From Xylanibacter muris (GTDB lineage: Bacteria > Bacteroidota > Bacteroidia > Bacteroidales > Bacteroidaceae): a DNA stretch of 42,500 nucleotides. A program made the translations under genes and the position numbers. The notes under the pieces were generated by a model. It saw only the letters and a list, made by a program, of their open reading frames with translations. It did no database searches and had not been told where the DNA came from. Of this stretch, positions 24,269 to 32,365 are shown piece after piece. The stretch lies in contig NZ_JABKKF010000017.1 of the NCBI RefSeq assembly GCF_013166605.1, forward strand, positions 1 to 42,500, in the 5' to 3' direction. Position 1 is the first letter of the stretch; each line of letters starts with the position of its first letter.

Positions 24269-26143
24269 TTATTTCTCTGCAATTATGTTCATCTGGCATT
24301 TCGCGCAGTCAAATTCCAGTTTGAATCTCCTTTTGTCTGCCGACACGAGATAAAGCGGTTCTTCCCAATAGGGCTTCTTGCCTCCGTTTTTCATGCAGTA
24401 TCCCATTGTATGTCTTATGCAGTAGCGGCATTGCATGAGGCATGCCTTGTCTGTCTGTCTTTTTTCAAATGCCGGTTGTGGCGAGTCAAGTCCGATGCCG
24501 GCATAGAATCTTTGTGCCATTGTGTTGGATATGTTGTGCATGTAGGTGTTTCGCCCGTATCCGGGAAATGCAGAATGTCCGGTGTTGCAGGTCTTTTTTA
24601 TGGCCGGTACGATTGCGGCTGATTTTTCTGAAACGGAACCCTGACGTTTTTCCTTGCCGGCGCATAATTCTTCCATTGCAGCTGTTGCTTTTCTTCTTAG
24701 GGAAGAAAGAATGCTGCCTGGCACGAAAAGATTGAAATCTTCTTGAATGTCAATGTTCCGGCACTCGAATATGCTTCCTCCGAGTTTCTGGAGCTGGCGT
24801 GATATATTTTCGTTTTGCTGGCGCATGGCTGTTTGGTGTTCAAGTTGTTCGTGCACCGTTACCGTGTGTATGCCGGGAATGGTCATGGTGAGGGCGATAC
24901 CGTTTTCTGTTTCATACAGTTTCATTTGCACTTCTATTTTACGTACCGAACTTTGTTTTGACAGTATGCGTTCGAACTCCCGGTCGTTGTTTCTGTAAAG
25001 AGCTGTGCCACGCCGTAGGTTTGAAGGCATCTTTAACGGGTGCAGCCTGTTGTTTTCCACCTTGTTTATGCGGAATCCTTCAAGGGTATGGCTGTCGTTT
25101 ATGAAACAGAGACCGTCACCGTTGGCAAAATATTTTGTTCCGGCCACGGTGAATGTCCCGCCCCTTATTTCTTTGACTGTGCCGACATACTCTCCTATGG
25201 CTTTAGGTGTGTCCCAGGAGGCAATGTCGGGCTTGCGTCCGTTTATGAAGTAATTTGTGAATCCGCGGTTGAATGTCTTTCTAAGGTCGGGGTTGAACGA
25301 ATAGTTGCATCTGCCGAGCGATGCGCGGCGGTATTTTTCAGGATTACGGCTGATTATGGAGTCGAGCTGCTGGCTGTATGCCGCAGTCACGTTTTTCACA
25401 TATCCGATGTCTTTGAGACGTCCTTCAATCTTGAACGATACGGCACCGGCTTCCACAAGTTGCTCGAGATTGTTTATACGGTTCATGTCTCTGAGCGACA
25501 AAAGGTGGCGGTCGTGTTCAAGTATATTGCCCTTGCTGTCTTCAAGATTGAAACTGAGTCTGCAGAATTGAGCGCACTCACCCCTGTTGGCAGAGCGGTT
25601 GAAACAGTATTGCGAGGCATAGCACAGGCCGCTGTAGCTTACACACAGTGCACCGTGTACGAACACTTCAAGCTCTACGTCAGGTACGGCCTTGTGTATT
25701 TCATAAATTTCGTTTGCCGACAGTTCGCGTGCAAGTACTACACGTTTGAATCCGAGACTTTGCAGCCAGGCAACCTTTTCCGCAGATCTGTTGTCTGTCT
25801 GCGTGCTTGCGTGAAGTGCCATACGTGAGCCTTTGAGCATGGCTGCAACGGCCATGTCTTGCACGAGAACGGCATCTACACCGGCTTCCTCAAGTCCGGC
25901 AAGCATTTGTCTGGTGGCTTCAAGTTCATTGTCATATATAATGGTGTTTACCGTGACATAGACTTTTGCCTTGAACATGTGCGCATATTCACACAGTTCT
26001 CTGATGTCGTCAATGGAATTTCCCGCAGCAGCCCTTGCGCCGAAGCGGTGCGCACCTATGTATACCGCATCGGCCCCGTGGTCTATTGCGGCTTTTCCGC
26101 ATTCCTTGTTTTTGGCCGGTGCCAGAAGTTCAAGCTCTTTCAC
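24269..26143 (-). CDS. U32 peptidase-family protein (TrhP/YegQ-like)
   Basis: This 624-residue protein has the U32 signature EVFVHGALCVSYSGLCYAS at residues 159-177 and the conserved LHASTQTDNR before it. The N-terminal TIM-barrel-like half begins ELELLAPAKNKECGKAAIDHGADAVYIG. In E. coli the family member TrhP takes part in prephenate-dependent tRNA hydroxylation, while others are described as collagenase-like peptidases; the former role is more likely for a housekeeping copy. A long C-terminal extension ends in a Cys-rich segment (CLMQCRYCIRHTMGYC, FDCAKCQMN) that could hold a metal or iron-sulfur cluster. The start is GTG at 26143; no in-frame ATG is near. Confidence 0.85.
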   Translation of the reverse strand: MKELELLAPAKNKECGKAAIDHGADAVYIGAHRFGARAAAGNSIDDIRELCEYAHMFKAKVYVTVNTIIYDNELEATRQMLAGLEEAGVDAVLVQDMAVAAMLKGSRMALHASTQTDNRSAEKVAWLQSLGFKRVVLARELSANEIYEIHKAVPDVELEVFVHGALCVSYSGLCYASQYCFNRSANRGECAQFCRLSFNLEDSKGNILEHDRHLLSLRDMNRINNLEQLVEAGAVSFKIEGRLKDIGYVKNVTAAYSQQLDSIISRNPEKYRRASLGRCNYSFNPDLRKTFNRGFTNYFINGRKPDIASWDTPKAIGEYVGTVKEIRGGTFTVAGTKYFANGDGLCFINDSHTLEGFRINKVENNRLHPLKMPSNLRRGTALYRNNDREFERILSKQSSVRKIEVQMKLYETENGIALTMTIPGIHTVTVHEQLEHQTAMRQQNENISRQLQKLGGSIFECRNIDIQEDFNLFVPGSILSSLRRKATAAMEELCAGKEKRQGSVSEKSAAIVPAIKKTCNTGHSAFPGYGRNTYMHNISNTMAQRFYAGIGLDSPQPAFEKRQTDKACLMQCRYCIRHTMGYCMKNGGKKPYWEEPLYLVSADKRRFKLEFDCAKCQMNIIAEK

Positions 26144-26229
26144 TTTCGTATTTTTTATGGTTGTCTTTGTTTGTGTGGCAAGGCTGGTTTTTATATCAGT
26201 CTTGAGGAATACTAATTATTCAGGATATG

Positions 26230-27147
26230 TCATCTGATTGTGCTGATGTCATACGGTGTTTCCTGATAGACGTAATAGTTTATCCAGTTGCTGTAAAGCA
26301 GGTTTGCGTGTGCGCGCCATGTTACGAGAGGAGGTTTTTCCGGGTTGTTGTCTATGTAGTAGTTCTTCGGCATGTCTACATCGTTGCGTATTCCGCAGTC
26401 GCGCCTGTATTCAATGTCGAGTGTGTTGGGAGCGTATTCCAGATGACCTGTTATATAGAACTCACGCCCGTTGCGTGCCATCACCATGCTTACTCCGCTT
26501 TCGGATGATTCGGCTATCAGTGTGAGTTCAGGAACCTTTTCTATGTCGTCACGGTGAATTTCCGTATGTCGGCTGTGGGGCATTTGGAAAATGTCGTCGA
26601 ATCCGCGGAATATAGGCAGATGGGTGTTTAATGTATATTGGCTGAATATGCCGAACATCTTCTTCTTGAGAGGGTATTTGGGTATGCCGTAATGGCAGTA
26701 CAATGCAGCTTGGGCAGCCCAGCATATATATAATGTGGAGGTCACATGAGTTCTTGCCCAGGTGAAAATTTTCTTTATTTCATCCCAGTATCCCACTTTT
26801 TCATATTCATAGAGTTCAACGGGTGCTCCGGTAACAATCATTCCGTCGAACTTCTCATCAGACATGTCTTCAAAATCACGGTAGAACATCATCATGTGTT
26901 CAATGGGAGTGTTTTTCGGAGTGTGGCTTTTCAGTTTCATAAAACTGATGTCCATCTGTAGCGGAGTGTTTGACAAAAGTCTTATAAGGTCGGTCTCTGT
27001 TGTTATTTTCAGTGGCATCAGGTTGAGAATAACAATTCTTAACGGGCGTATATCCTGTGTGGTGGCACGTGAGTTGTCCATCACAAATATATTCTCTTTT
27101 TTCAACTGCTCAATTGCAGGCAGTTTGTCTGGTAGTCTTAAGGGCAT
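26230..27147 (-). CDS. metA: Homoserine O-acyltransferase MetA, probably acetyl-CoA-specific
   Basis: This 305-residue enzyme acylates homoserine in methionine synthesis. The catalytic residues are all present: Cys142 in ICWAAQA, His235 and Glu237 in GHLEYAP. MIVTGAPVEL puts Glu at residue 111. In the MetA family Glu111 goes with acetyl-CoA use and Gly111 (as in E. coli) with succinyl-CoA, so O-acetylhomoserine is the probable product despite the common annotation as succinyltransferase. The gene is followed at 87 bp by the U32 gene in the same direction. Confidence 0.9.
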   Translation of the reverse strand: MPLRLPDKLPAIEQLKKENIFVMDNSRATTQDIRPLRIVILNLMPLKITTETDLIRLLSNTPLQMDISFMKLKSHTPKNTPIEHMMMFYRDFEDMSDEKFDGMIVTGAPVELYEYEKVGYWDEIKKIFTWARTHVTSTLYICWAAQAALYCHYGIPKYPLKKKMFGIFSQYTLNTHLPIFRGFDDIFQMPHSRHTEIHRDDIEKVPELTLIAESSESGVSMVMARNGREFYITGHLEYAPNTLDIEYRRDCGIRNDVDMPKNYYIDNNPEKPPLVTWRAHANLLYSNWINYYVYQETPYDISTIR

Positions 27148-27320
27148 TGTCTGTTACCTGTTGATGAATTTAATTCTGTTGTGTGTAAGTTGTGTATGTT
27201 GTTGATTATTAGTGGAATGTCTTTTGAATACAAATAATCAGACACCCAACTTATATACAAAATAAGTCAAAATCCGTGAGATATGCAAACAATTATCATA
27301 ATTTTTTGTGGATGCAGTGA
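27148..27320 (-). promoter_or_regulatory. Leader and promoter region of metA
   Basis: The minus-strand leader just before metA is AC-rich and looks unstructured. A TTTTG and a TATTTTG-like box occur about 105-120 bp upstream, but the fit to TAnnTTTG is imperfect. I looked for a SAM-II or other SAM riboswitch core and saw none. From 27320 to 27460 there is nothing else I can support. Confidence 0.3.
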
Positions 27321-27460
27321 ATGCGTCGGCTTACATAACGTGTGTTGATAATTGTCGGGTATGCTTACATGTCTCATGGACTGTTGCAAATAGTCTGTTT
27401 CTATATGTGGGAATCGCTGTGTTGAGAAAGGCAGGCTTTTCCAGTAAACGATATGTTCTC

Positions 27461-27514
27461 AAAAAAACGCAGAGTGCCCCATGAAAGTCATACGGAACTT
27501 TCATGGGGCACTCT
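27461..27514 (-). terminator. Strong intrinsic terminator of the M13 peptidase gene
   Basis: An 18-bp perfect stem: AGAGTGCCCCATGAAAGT (27471-27488) with its complement at 27497-27514 and an 8-nt loop. On the minus strand it is followed by a U-run (A-run at 27461-27467 on plus). It lies 39 bp after the peptidase stop. Confidence 0.95.
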
Positions 27515-27552
27515 ATGGTTTCCACATTGTCATTGGATGTGGCACACTGTTA

Positions 27553-29595
27553 TTACCACAGTTCGAGACGCTGGGATTTTGGAATGAACATCTTGTCTGT
27601 ATCTTTCACGTTGAATGCGTCATACCACATATCTATGTGTGGCAGGGCACCGTTCACGCGCCAGCGTCCGAGGGAGTGCGGGTCGCTCTTTGTGCGGTTG
27701 CGTATCTCTTCCTCTGTGATGTTTGCTGCCCATACTCCTGAATAGGCAAGGAAGAAACGCTGTTCGGGAGTGAAGCCGTCGATAACTCCCAGAGGAGCAT
27801 CCTTTGTCGCGTTTTTCAGTGCATGGTAAGCAACTTGCAGGCCTCCGTGGTCGGCAAGGTTCTCACCGAGTGTGAAGCGTCCGTTTGCCTTCAGGTCGGG
27901 CAGTACATTGATGTTTGAGAAGAAGTCTGCGTATAGGTCGGCTCTTTTGTTGAATTTATTTCCGTCTTCCTCTGTCCACCAGTCGTGCATGTTTCCGTTT
28001 TTGTCGTAGTGGCGTCCCTGATCGTCGAATCCGTGTGTCATTTCGTGTCCGATGACCACTCCTATCGCACCATAGTTGAAAGCGTCGTCGGCTTGCGGGT
28101 CGAAGAATGGAATCTGAAGGATGCCTGCAGGGAAGCAGATTTCATTTGTCGTCGGATTGTAATATGCGTTTACTGTCTGTGGATTCATGTACCATTCTTC
28201 ACGGTCGACCGGTTTGCCCGATTTGTTATCAACAGTCCATTTGTTCCAGAATTTGCGGCATGCCACAATATTCTCATAATATGACTTTGACGGGTCGATA
28301 TTCAGTTCTGTCATGTCTGTCCACTTGTCGGGATATCCGATTTTCACATAGAATGAGTTCAGTTTCTCGAGAGCGTTCTTTTTTGTGGCATCGCCCATCC
28401 AGTCTTGTGCCTTTATGCGTTCGCCTAATGCGATTTGAAGATTCCTCACAAGTTTCTTCATGCGCTCTTTTGATGATGCGGGGAAATACTTTTCCACGTA
28501 AATCTTGCCGAGAGCCTGTCCCATCTGGCTTTCCACCTGGCTTGTGGCACGTTTCCACAGCGGATGGTTCTGCTTGCGGCCAGACATCGTTTTGCCGAAG
28601 AAGTCGAAGTTTGCCTCAACGATGTCGTCACTCAGATATCCTGCTGCACTCATTATCTGTCCCCATTCCATATAGTCGCGGTATTCTGCGGCAGTGATGT
28701 TGGCTATAATTTTGTCTGCACCGGCTACAAACTCAGGTTGCCCGACAACTATTTCCTGTATATGTGCCGGTTTGATGCCATTGGCCAATGCGATTTTTGT
28801 AAGCTGGATATGAGGATATTTTGTCTCAAAATCCTTTATCGTCATCTTGTGATAATTGGCTTCGGGATCACGCAGTTCAGTTCTTGATTTTGATACTTTT
28901 GCCAATTCTGTCTCAAGTTTCATTATATTGTTCATTTTCTGCTCCGAGGCTTTTTTGCCGAATCCGAACATCTGGAACATTCTGACGATATGTTTCCTGT
29001 ATGCCTCACGTATGGCTGTTGTGGCAGAATCGTTGTCAAGATAATAGTCTTTTTGCCCGAGGGTAATACCGCTTTGCACTATGTTGAGAATGTTTTGCGA
29101 GGCGTTTTTGTCATCTGAACCGATATAAGTTCCGATAAATTCGTTGTCGCCCTGTGGGGTCAGTTCAAGCTGGATGTCAAACAGAGCCTTCACCGTCTTT
29201 GCCTTTTCCATCCTGTTTATTATTCCCATGAGTGGTTTTACTCCGTCATTATTTCTTTTTACAGAGTCCATGGCGAGTTTATAAAGGTCGCTTAGTTTCT
29301 GTTCTGTGGAGCCTTTGGTGTATGTCTTGGTTTTCAGTTCGCTCAGTATGGAATTTATCCTTTTGTTGTTTCCCTCTCCAAGCTGGTCGAAAGTGCCGTA
29401 ACGTGAATATGCTGCAGGCAGAGGGTTGTTTTTCATCCATCCTCCACATGCAAATTCAAAGAAATCTTCCGACGGATTGACTGTCTGGTTGAGATTTGCC
29501 AGGTTTATTCCTGACTTCAGCTGTCCTTGTGCCATTCCTATTACAGACATTGAGGCAAAGGCCATGATTGGAAATAATCTTTTCATTCTCATCAT
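27553..29595 (-). CDS. pepO: M13-family zinc metallopeptidase (neprilysin/PepO-like)
   Basis: A 680-residue secreted endopeptidase. The N-terminus MKRLFPIMAFASMSVIGMAQ is a signal peptide. The M13 N-terminal signature SEDFFEFACGGWMKNNPLP follows at about residues 42-60. The zinc site is VIGHEMTHGFDDQGR with His517, Glu518 and His521, and the third ligand lies in GENLADHGG about 55 residues later. NAYYNPTTNEICFPAGI is the substrate-binding region before it. It acts outside the cytoplasm on peptides. Starts at 29595 (MMRM) or 29586 (MKRL) are both possible. The gene forms a single unit ended by the strong hairpin downstream; the ABC-F gene upstream is 73 bp away in the same direction. Confidence 0.95.
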   Translation of the reverse strand: MMRMKRLFPIMAFASMSVIGMAQGQLKSGINLANLNQTVNPSEDFFEFACGGWMKNNPLPAAYSRYGTFDQLGEGNNKRINSILSELKTKTYTKGSTEQKLSDLYKLAMDSVKRNNDGVKPLMGIINRMEKAKTVKALFDIQLELTPQGDNEFIGTYIGSDDKNASQNILNIVQSGITLGQKDYYLDNDSATTAIREAYRKHIVRMFQMFGFGKKASEQKMNNIMKLETELAKVSKSRTELRDPEANYHKMTIKDFETKYPHIQLTKIALANGIKPAHIQEIVVGQPEFVAGADKIIANITAAEYRDYMEWGQIMSAAGYLSDDIVEANFDFFGKTMSGRKQNHPLWKRATSQVESQMGQALGKIYVEKYFPASSKERMKKLVRNLQIALGERIKAQDWMGDATKKNALEKLNSFYVKIGYPDKWTDMTELNIDPSKSYYENIVACRKFWNKWTVDNKSGKPVDREEWYMNPQTVNAYYNPTTNEICFPAGILQIPFFDPQADDAFNYGAIGVVIGHEMTHGFDDQGRHYDKNGNMHDWWTEEDGNKFNKRADLYADFFSNINVLPDLKANGRFTLGENLADHGGLQVAYHALKNATKDAPLGVIDGFTPEQRFFLAYSGVWAANITEEEIRNRTKSDPHSLGRWRVNGALPHIDMWYDAFNVKDTDKMFIPKSQRLELW

Positions 29596-29668
29596 TAATA
29601 TTTAGTTGTGAATATATTTTTGATATACTTTCTATATGTGTGTATGGTTTTGGGATGCTCAAGTGTTT

Positions 29669-31636
29669 TTATTTTGTCATTGCTTCCAGTTCTTCGCAAA
29701 GCTGTTCCCATCTTTCCACTTCTGTGTCAAGCTTATGTTTTATATCCGTATATTCGGTTATGAGTTTCATGTCGGATGCGTTTTCCGGCTCATATAATAT
29801 GTTATCTAATTCTTTCAGCCGTTTCTCCATTTTCTCTATGGCTGTTTCAGACTCTTTGACTGCCTTTTGGATTCTTGTTATTTTTTTCCGTTGCTCTTTC
29901 TGTTCTGTGTATGTCAGTTTGTTTGTCGTTGTCTCGGATTGTTGTGATTCACGGGTTGTCTTTGTCTCCCGATGTCCGTCCGATTGTTTCTCTGCGTTTT
30001 TTGCCATACCAAGAGCATCGAGACTGTCAATGTCGTGCTCTCTGAGAAAATCATATATTCCTCCTATATGTTCTTTCACACGTCCTCCTCCGAATTCATA
30101 TACTTTGGATACGAGTCCGTCGAGGAATTCACGGTCGTGGCTTACAACGATAGCCGTTCCGTCAAATGCCTTTATCGCTTCTTTCAATACATCTTTCGAC
30201 GGCATGTCGAGGTGGTTGGTAGGCTCATCGAGTATCAGAAGGTTTACAGGCTCAAGCAGAAGCTTTATCATGGCAAGACGGCTGCGTTCGCCACCACTTA
30301 GCACTTTCACTTTCTTTTCGGAAGCCTCGCCTCCAAACATGAAGGCACCGAGTATGTTTTTTATTTTCAGTCTTATTTCCCCTTTTGCCACATTGTCTAT
30401 CGTTTCAAACACGGTTAGACTCTCGTCAAGCATCTGGGCCTGATTCTGTGCAAAATATCCAATCTGTATGTTGTGGCCTATTTTTAGTCTTCCGGAGAAA
30501 GGAATCTCGTTCATTATACATTTCACAAGCGTGGACTTGCCCTCACCGTTCTTTCCGACGAATGCCACTTTCTCTCCCCGTTTGATGGTGAGGCATACAT
30601 CGCTGAAAACAGTATGTGGCCCATAATCCTTGCGCACGTCGTTGCATATCACAGGATAATCCCCGCTTCTCAGACATGGAGGAAATTTAAGATGCATGGC
30701 AGAGTTGTCTACATCATCCACTTCTATTGGGACAATCTTTGCCAGTTGCTTGATGCGGCTCTGTACCTGTACGGCTTTTGTGGGTTTGTATCTGAACCTT
30801 TCTATGAAATCCTTCATGTCGGCAATTTCCTTCTGCTGGTTCTCGTATGCCCTTAACTGCTGTTCTCGACGTTCCTTGCGCAATACTACATATTCATCGT
30901 ATTTCACTTTATAGTCGACAACTTTTCCGCATGATATTTCAAGTGTACGGTTGCTTACATTATTTATAAAGGCCCGGTCGTGGCTCACAAGCACAACAGC
31001 CTTTGCGCTTTGTGAAAGGAACTTCTCGAGCCACTGTATACTTTCTATATCGAGATGGTTGGTAGGCTCGTCGAGTAGAAGTACATCCGGACGTTGCAAA
31101 AGGATTTTCGCAAGCTCTATACGCATGCGCCATCCTCCGCTGAACTCGTTTGTGGGGCGGTTGAAATCCTTGCGCTCAAAGCCGAGACCGGCGAGTGTGC
31201 GCTCAATTTCTGCTTCGCAGTTGTCGGCACCGGTCATTACATATCTCTCATGCTCGTTGGTGAAAAGTTCCACAAGCTTGAGATATTCTTCACTTTCATA
31301 GTCGGTGCGTTCAGACAGCTGACGATTCAGTTCGTCAACCCTTTCCTTTAGTTTTGTGACATTGTCGAACGCTTTGCGTGTTTCTTCTATTACGGTTGTG
31401 TCGTCTTGGAGTATCATAACCTGTGGCAAATAGCCTACAGTCGTCTCTGACGGTATGGACACAATGCCGGATGTAGGTTTCTGCATACCGCAGAGAATCT
31501 TAAGCATTGTGGATTTTCCCGCACCGTTTTTTCCGACAAGTGCAATTCTGTCGTGGTTGTTTATTACGAAGCTAGCATCGCTGAAAAGCGGCCTTATTCC
31601 AAATTCAACCTTTAATCCTTCTACCGATATCATCAA
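29669..31636 (-). CDS. ABC-F family ATPase
   Basis: A 655-residue soluble protein with two ABC domains and no membrane segments. Domain 1 has Walker A GKNGAGKST (about 36-44), signature NEFSGGWRMRIELA and DEPTNHLD. Domain 2 has GKNGEGKST, LSGGERSRLA and a second DEPTNHLD. The two are joined by the charged P-site-tRNA interaction linker rich in Lys/Arg/Gln (VLRKERREQQLRAYENQQ). The C-terminal 90 residues are a long coiled coil. ABC-F proteins bind the ribosome and relieve stalls or give antibiotic resistance; this one resembles the housekeeping YheS/Uup type with the C-terminal coiled coil. The first or second Met may be used (31636 or 31633). Confidence 0.9.
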   Translation of the reverse strand: MMISVEGLKVEFGIRPLFSDASFVINNHDRIALVGKNGAGKSTMLKILCGMQKPTSGIVSIPSETTVGYLPQVMILQDDTTVIEETRKAFDNVTKLKERVDELNRQLSERTDYESEEYLKLVELFTNEHERYVMTGADNCEAEIERTLAGLGFERKDFNRPTNEFSGGWRMRIELAKILLQRPDVLLLDEPTNHLDIESIQWLEKFLSQSAKAVVLVSHDRAFINNVSNRTLEISCGKVVDYKVKYDEYVVLRKERREQQLRAYENQQKEIADMKDFIERFRYKPTKAVQVQSRIKQLAKIVPIEVDDVDNSAMHLKFPPCLRSGDYPVICNDVRKDYGPHTVFSDVCLTIKRGEKVAFVGKNGEGKSTLVKCIMNEIPFSGRLKIGHNIQIGYFAQNQAQMLDESLTVFETIDNVAKGEIRLKIKNILGAFMFGGEASEKKVKVLSGGERSRLAMIKLLLEPVNLLILDEPTNHLDMPSKDVLKEAIKAFDGTAIVVSHDREFLDGLVSKVYEFGGGRVKEHIGGIYDFLREHDIDSLDALGMAKNAEKQSDGHRETKTTRESQQSETTTNKLTYTEQKEQRKKITRIQKAVKESETAIEKMEKRLKELDNILYEPENASDMKLITEYTDIKHKLDTEVERWEQLCEELEAMTK

Positions 31637-31680
31637 TTAATATTCAAAAATAAAATGCCTGCAAGAATTAACGTAAGCCT

Positions 31681-31710
31681 GATACTGTCATGTTTGCTTA
31701 AAACAGTACC
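31681..31710 (-). promoter_or_regulatory. Leader hairpin of the ABC-F gene
   Basis: On the minus strand GGTACTGT (31710-31703) pairs with ACAGTATC (31688-31681), one G-U pair, inside the predicted 5' leader, 45 nt before the start codon. It could influence translation. Confidence 0.4.
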
Positions 31711-31727
31711 GGCATGAATTATCCGTG

Positions 31728-31759
31728 CAAAGGTACACATTTTTATATGTATAGTCAAA
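31728..31759 (-). promoter_or_regulatory. Promoter of the ABC-F gene
   Basis: A textbook Bacteroidetes promoter on the minus strand: TTTG (31759-31756), 20-bp spacer, TACCTTTG (31735-31728). It gives a leader of about 85-90 nt. Confidence 0.75.
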
Positions 31760-31937
31760 ACAAACAAAGTTTTATTTCAATAAAGGACATATTCGGATGC
31801 TTGTTTTTTGTTTGAAAATCACTTTGGATGTTTTGGAGATGTTTATTGTTGTGTCTTTATATTAGCGGAAATCCGATACGTGTCTCCTTTTTTTGAAATC
31901 TATTTACATATTGGGAGTGGTATAAAATTCTTTTCCG

Positions 31938-32025
31938 ATGAATGGCATGTTCATGCTCGATGAATGGCATGTTCATCGGTCGTGAATAGGCTATTCATCA
32001 AGCGTGAATGGCATGTTCATTTTTG
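31938..32025. repeat. Four tandem dyad-symmetric repeats with exact 22-bp period
   Basis: Copies start at 31938, 31960, 31982 and 32004. Each is a 17-bp core with arms (A/G)TGAA...TTCAT plus a variable 5-bp linker. Copies 1, 2 and 4 have the middle TGGCATG. Copy 3 has TAGGCTA, changed symmetrically so that its dyad extends to GAATAG/CTATTC. The array lies in the 730-bp gap between the divergent ABC-F and carB promoters, which otherwise holds only those promoters and AT-rich sequence. A two-turn spacing suggests cooperative binding of a dimeric protein on one face of the DNA. It has no CRISPR-like spacers. Confidence 0.85.
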
Positions 32026-32316
32026 ACGTGTTGCTCGCTATTGTTAACATATTGAGTATTAGTGTGTTATAGATTTGTGGCTTCGCGCTGGAAATTAATG
32101 GAAACGTGCTATGAATTTTTATTACATATTGTATCCTGTTACGCTTGTTTGCGGTTGGAAATCCAGTAATAAATCCATGTGAGGACAGACAGAAGACGGA
32201 CGCGTTCCAATAACTCCATCGGTCAAAGTGTCGGGCACTTGTTTTTCCACGAATAAAATTCTGTGTCTCGAAGTATTTTATTTAATCATACGGTGTAAAA
32301 TCTCGCGGATTTTATC

Positions 32317-32324
32317 TACCTTTG
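32317..32324 (+). promoter_or_regulatory. -7 box of carB
   Basis: TACCTTTG, 41 bp before the carB start. No convincing -33 TTTG is seen at 19-21 bp. Confidence 0.55.
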
Positions 32325-32365
32325 CATGCTGAAAGAGCAGACAACTTATAGAAACAACAAAAGAT

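Noticed and set aside
25040..25828. 262-codon plus-strand frame opposite the U32 gene
   Set aside because: Antisense shadow; the opposite strand carries the full U32 signature.
27148..27320. SAM riboswitch before metA
   Set aside because: No SAM-I or SAM-II core could be read; the leader is AC-rich and unstructured.
29568..30443. 291-codon plus-strand frame opposite the ABC-F gene
   Set aside because: Antisense shadow of conserved ABC-F coding sequence; no family motifs.
31938..32025. CRISPR array
   Set aside because: Linkers are 5 bp and the repeats are palindromic cores with a 22-bp period; there are no spacers of CRISPR length and no cas genes.
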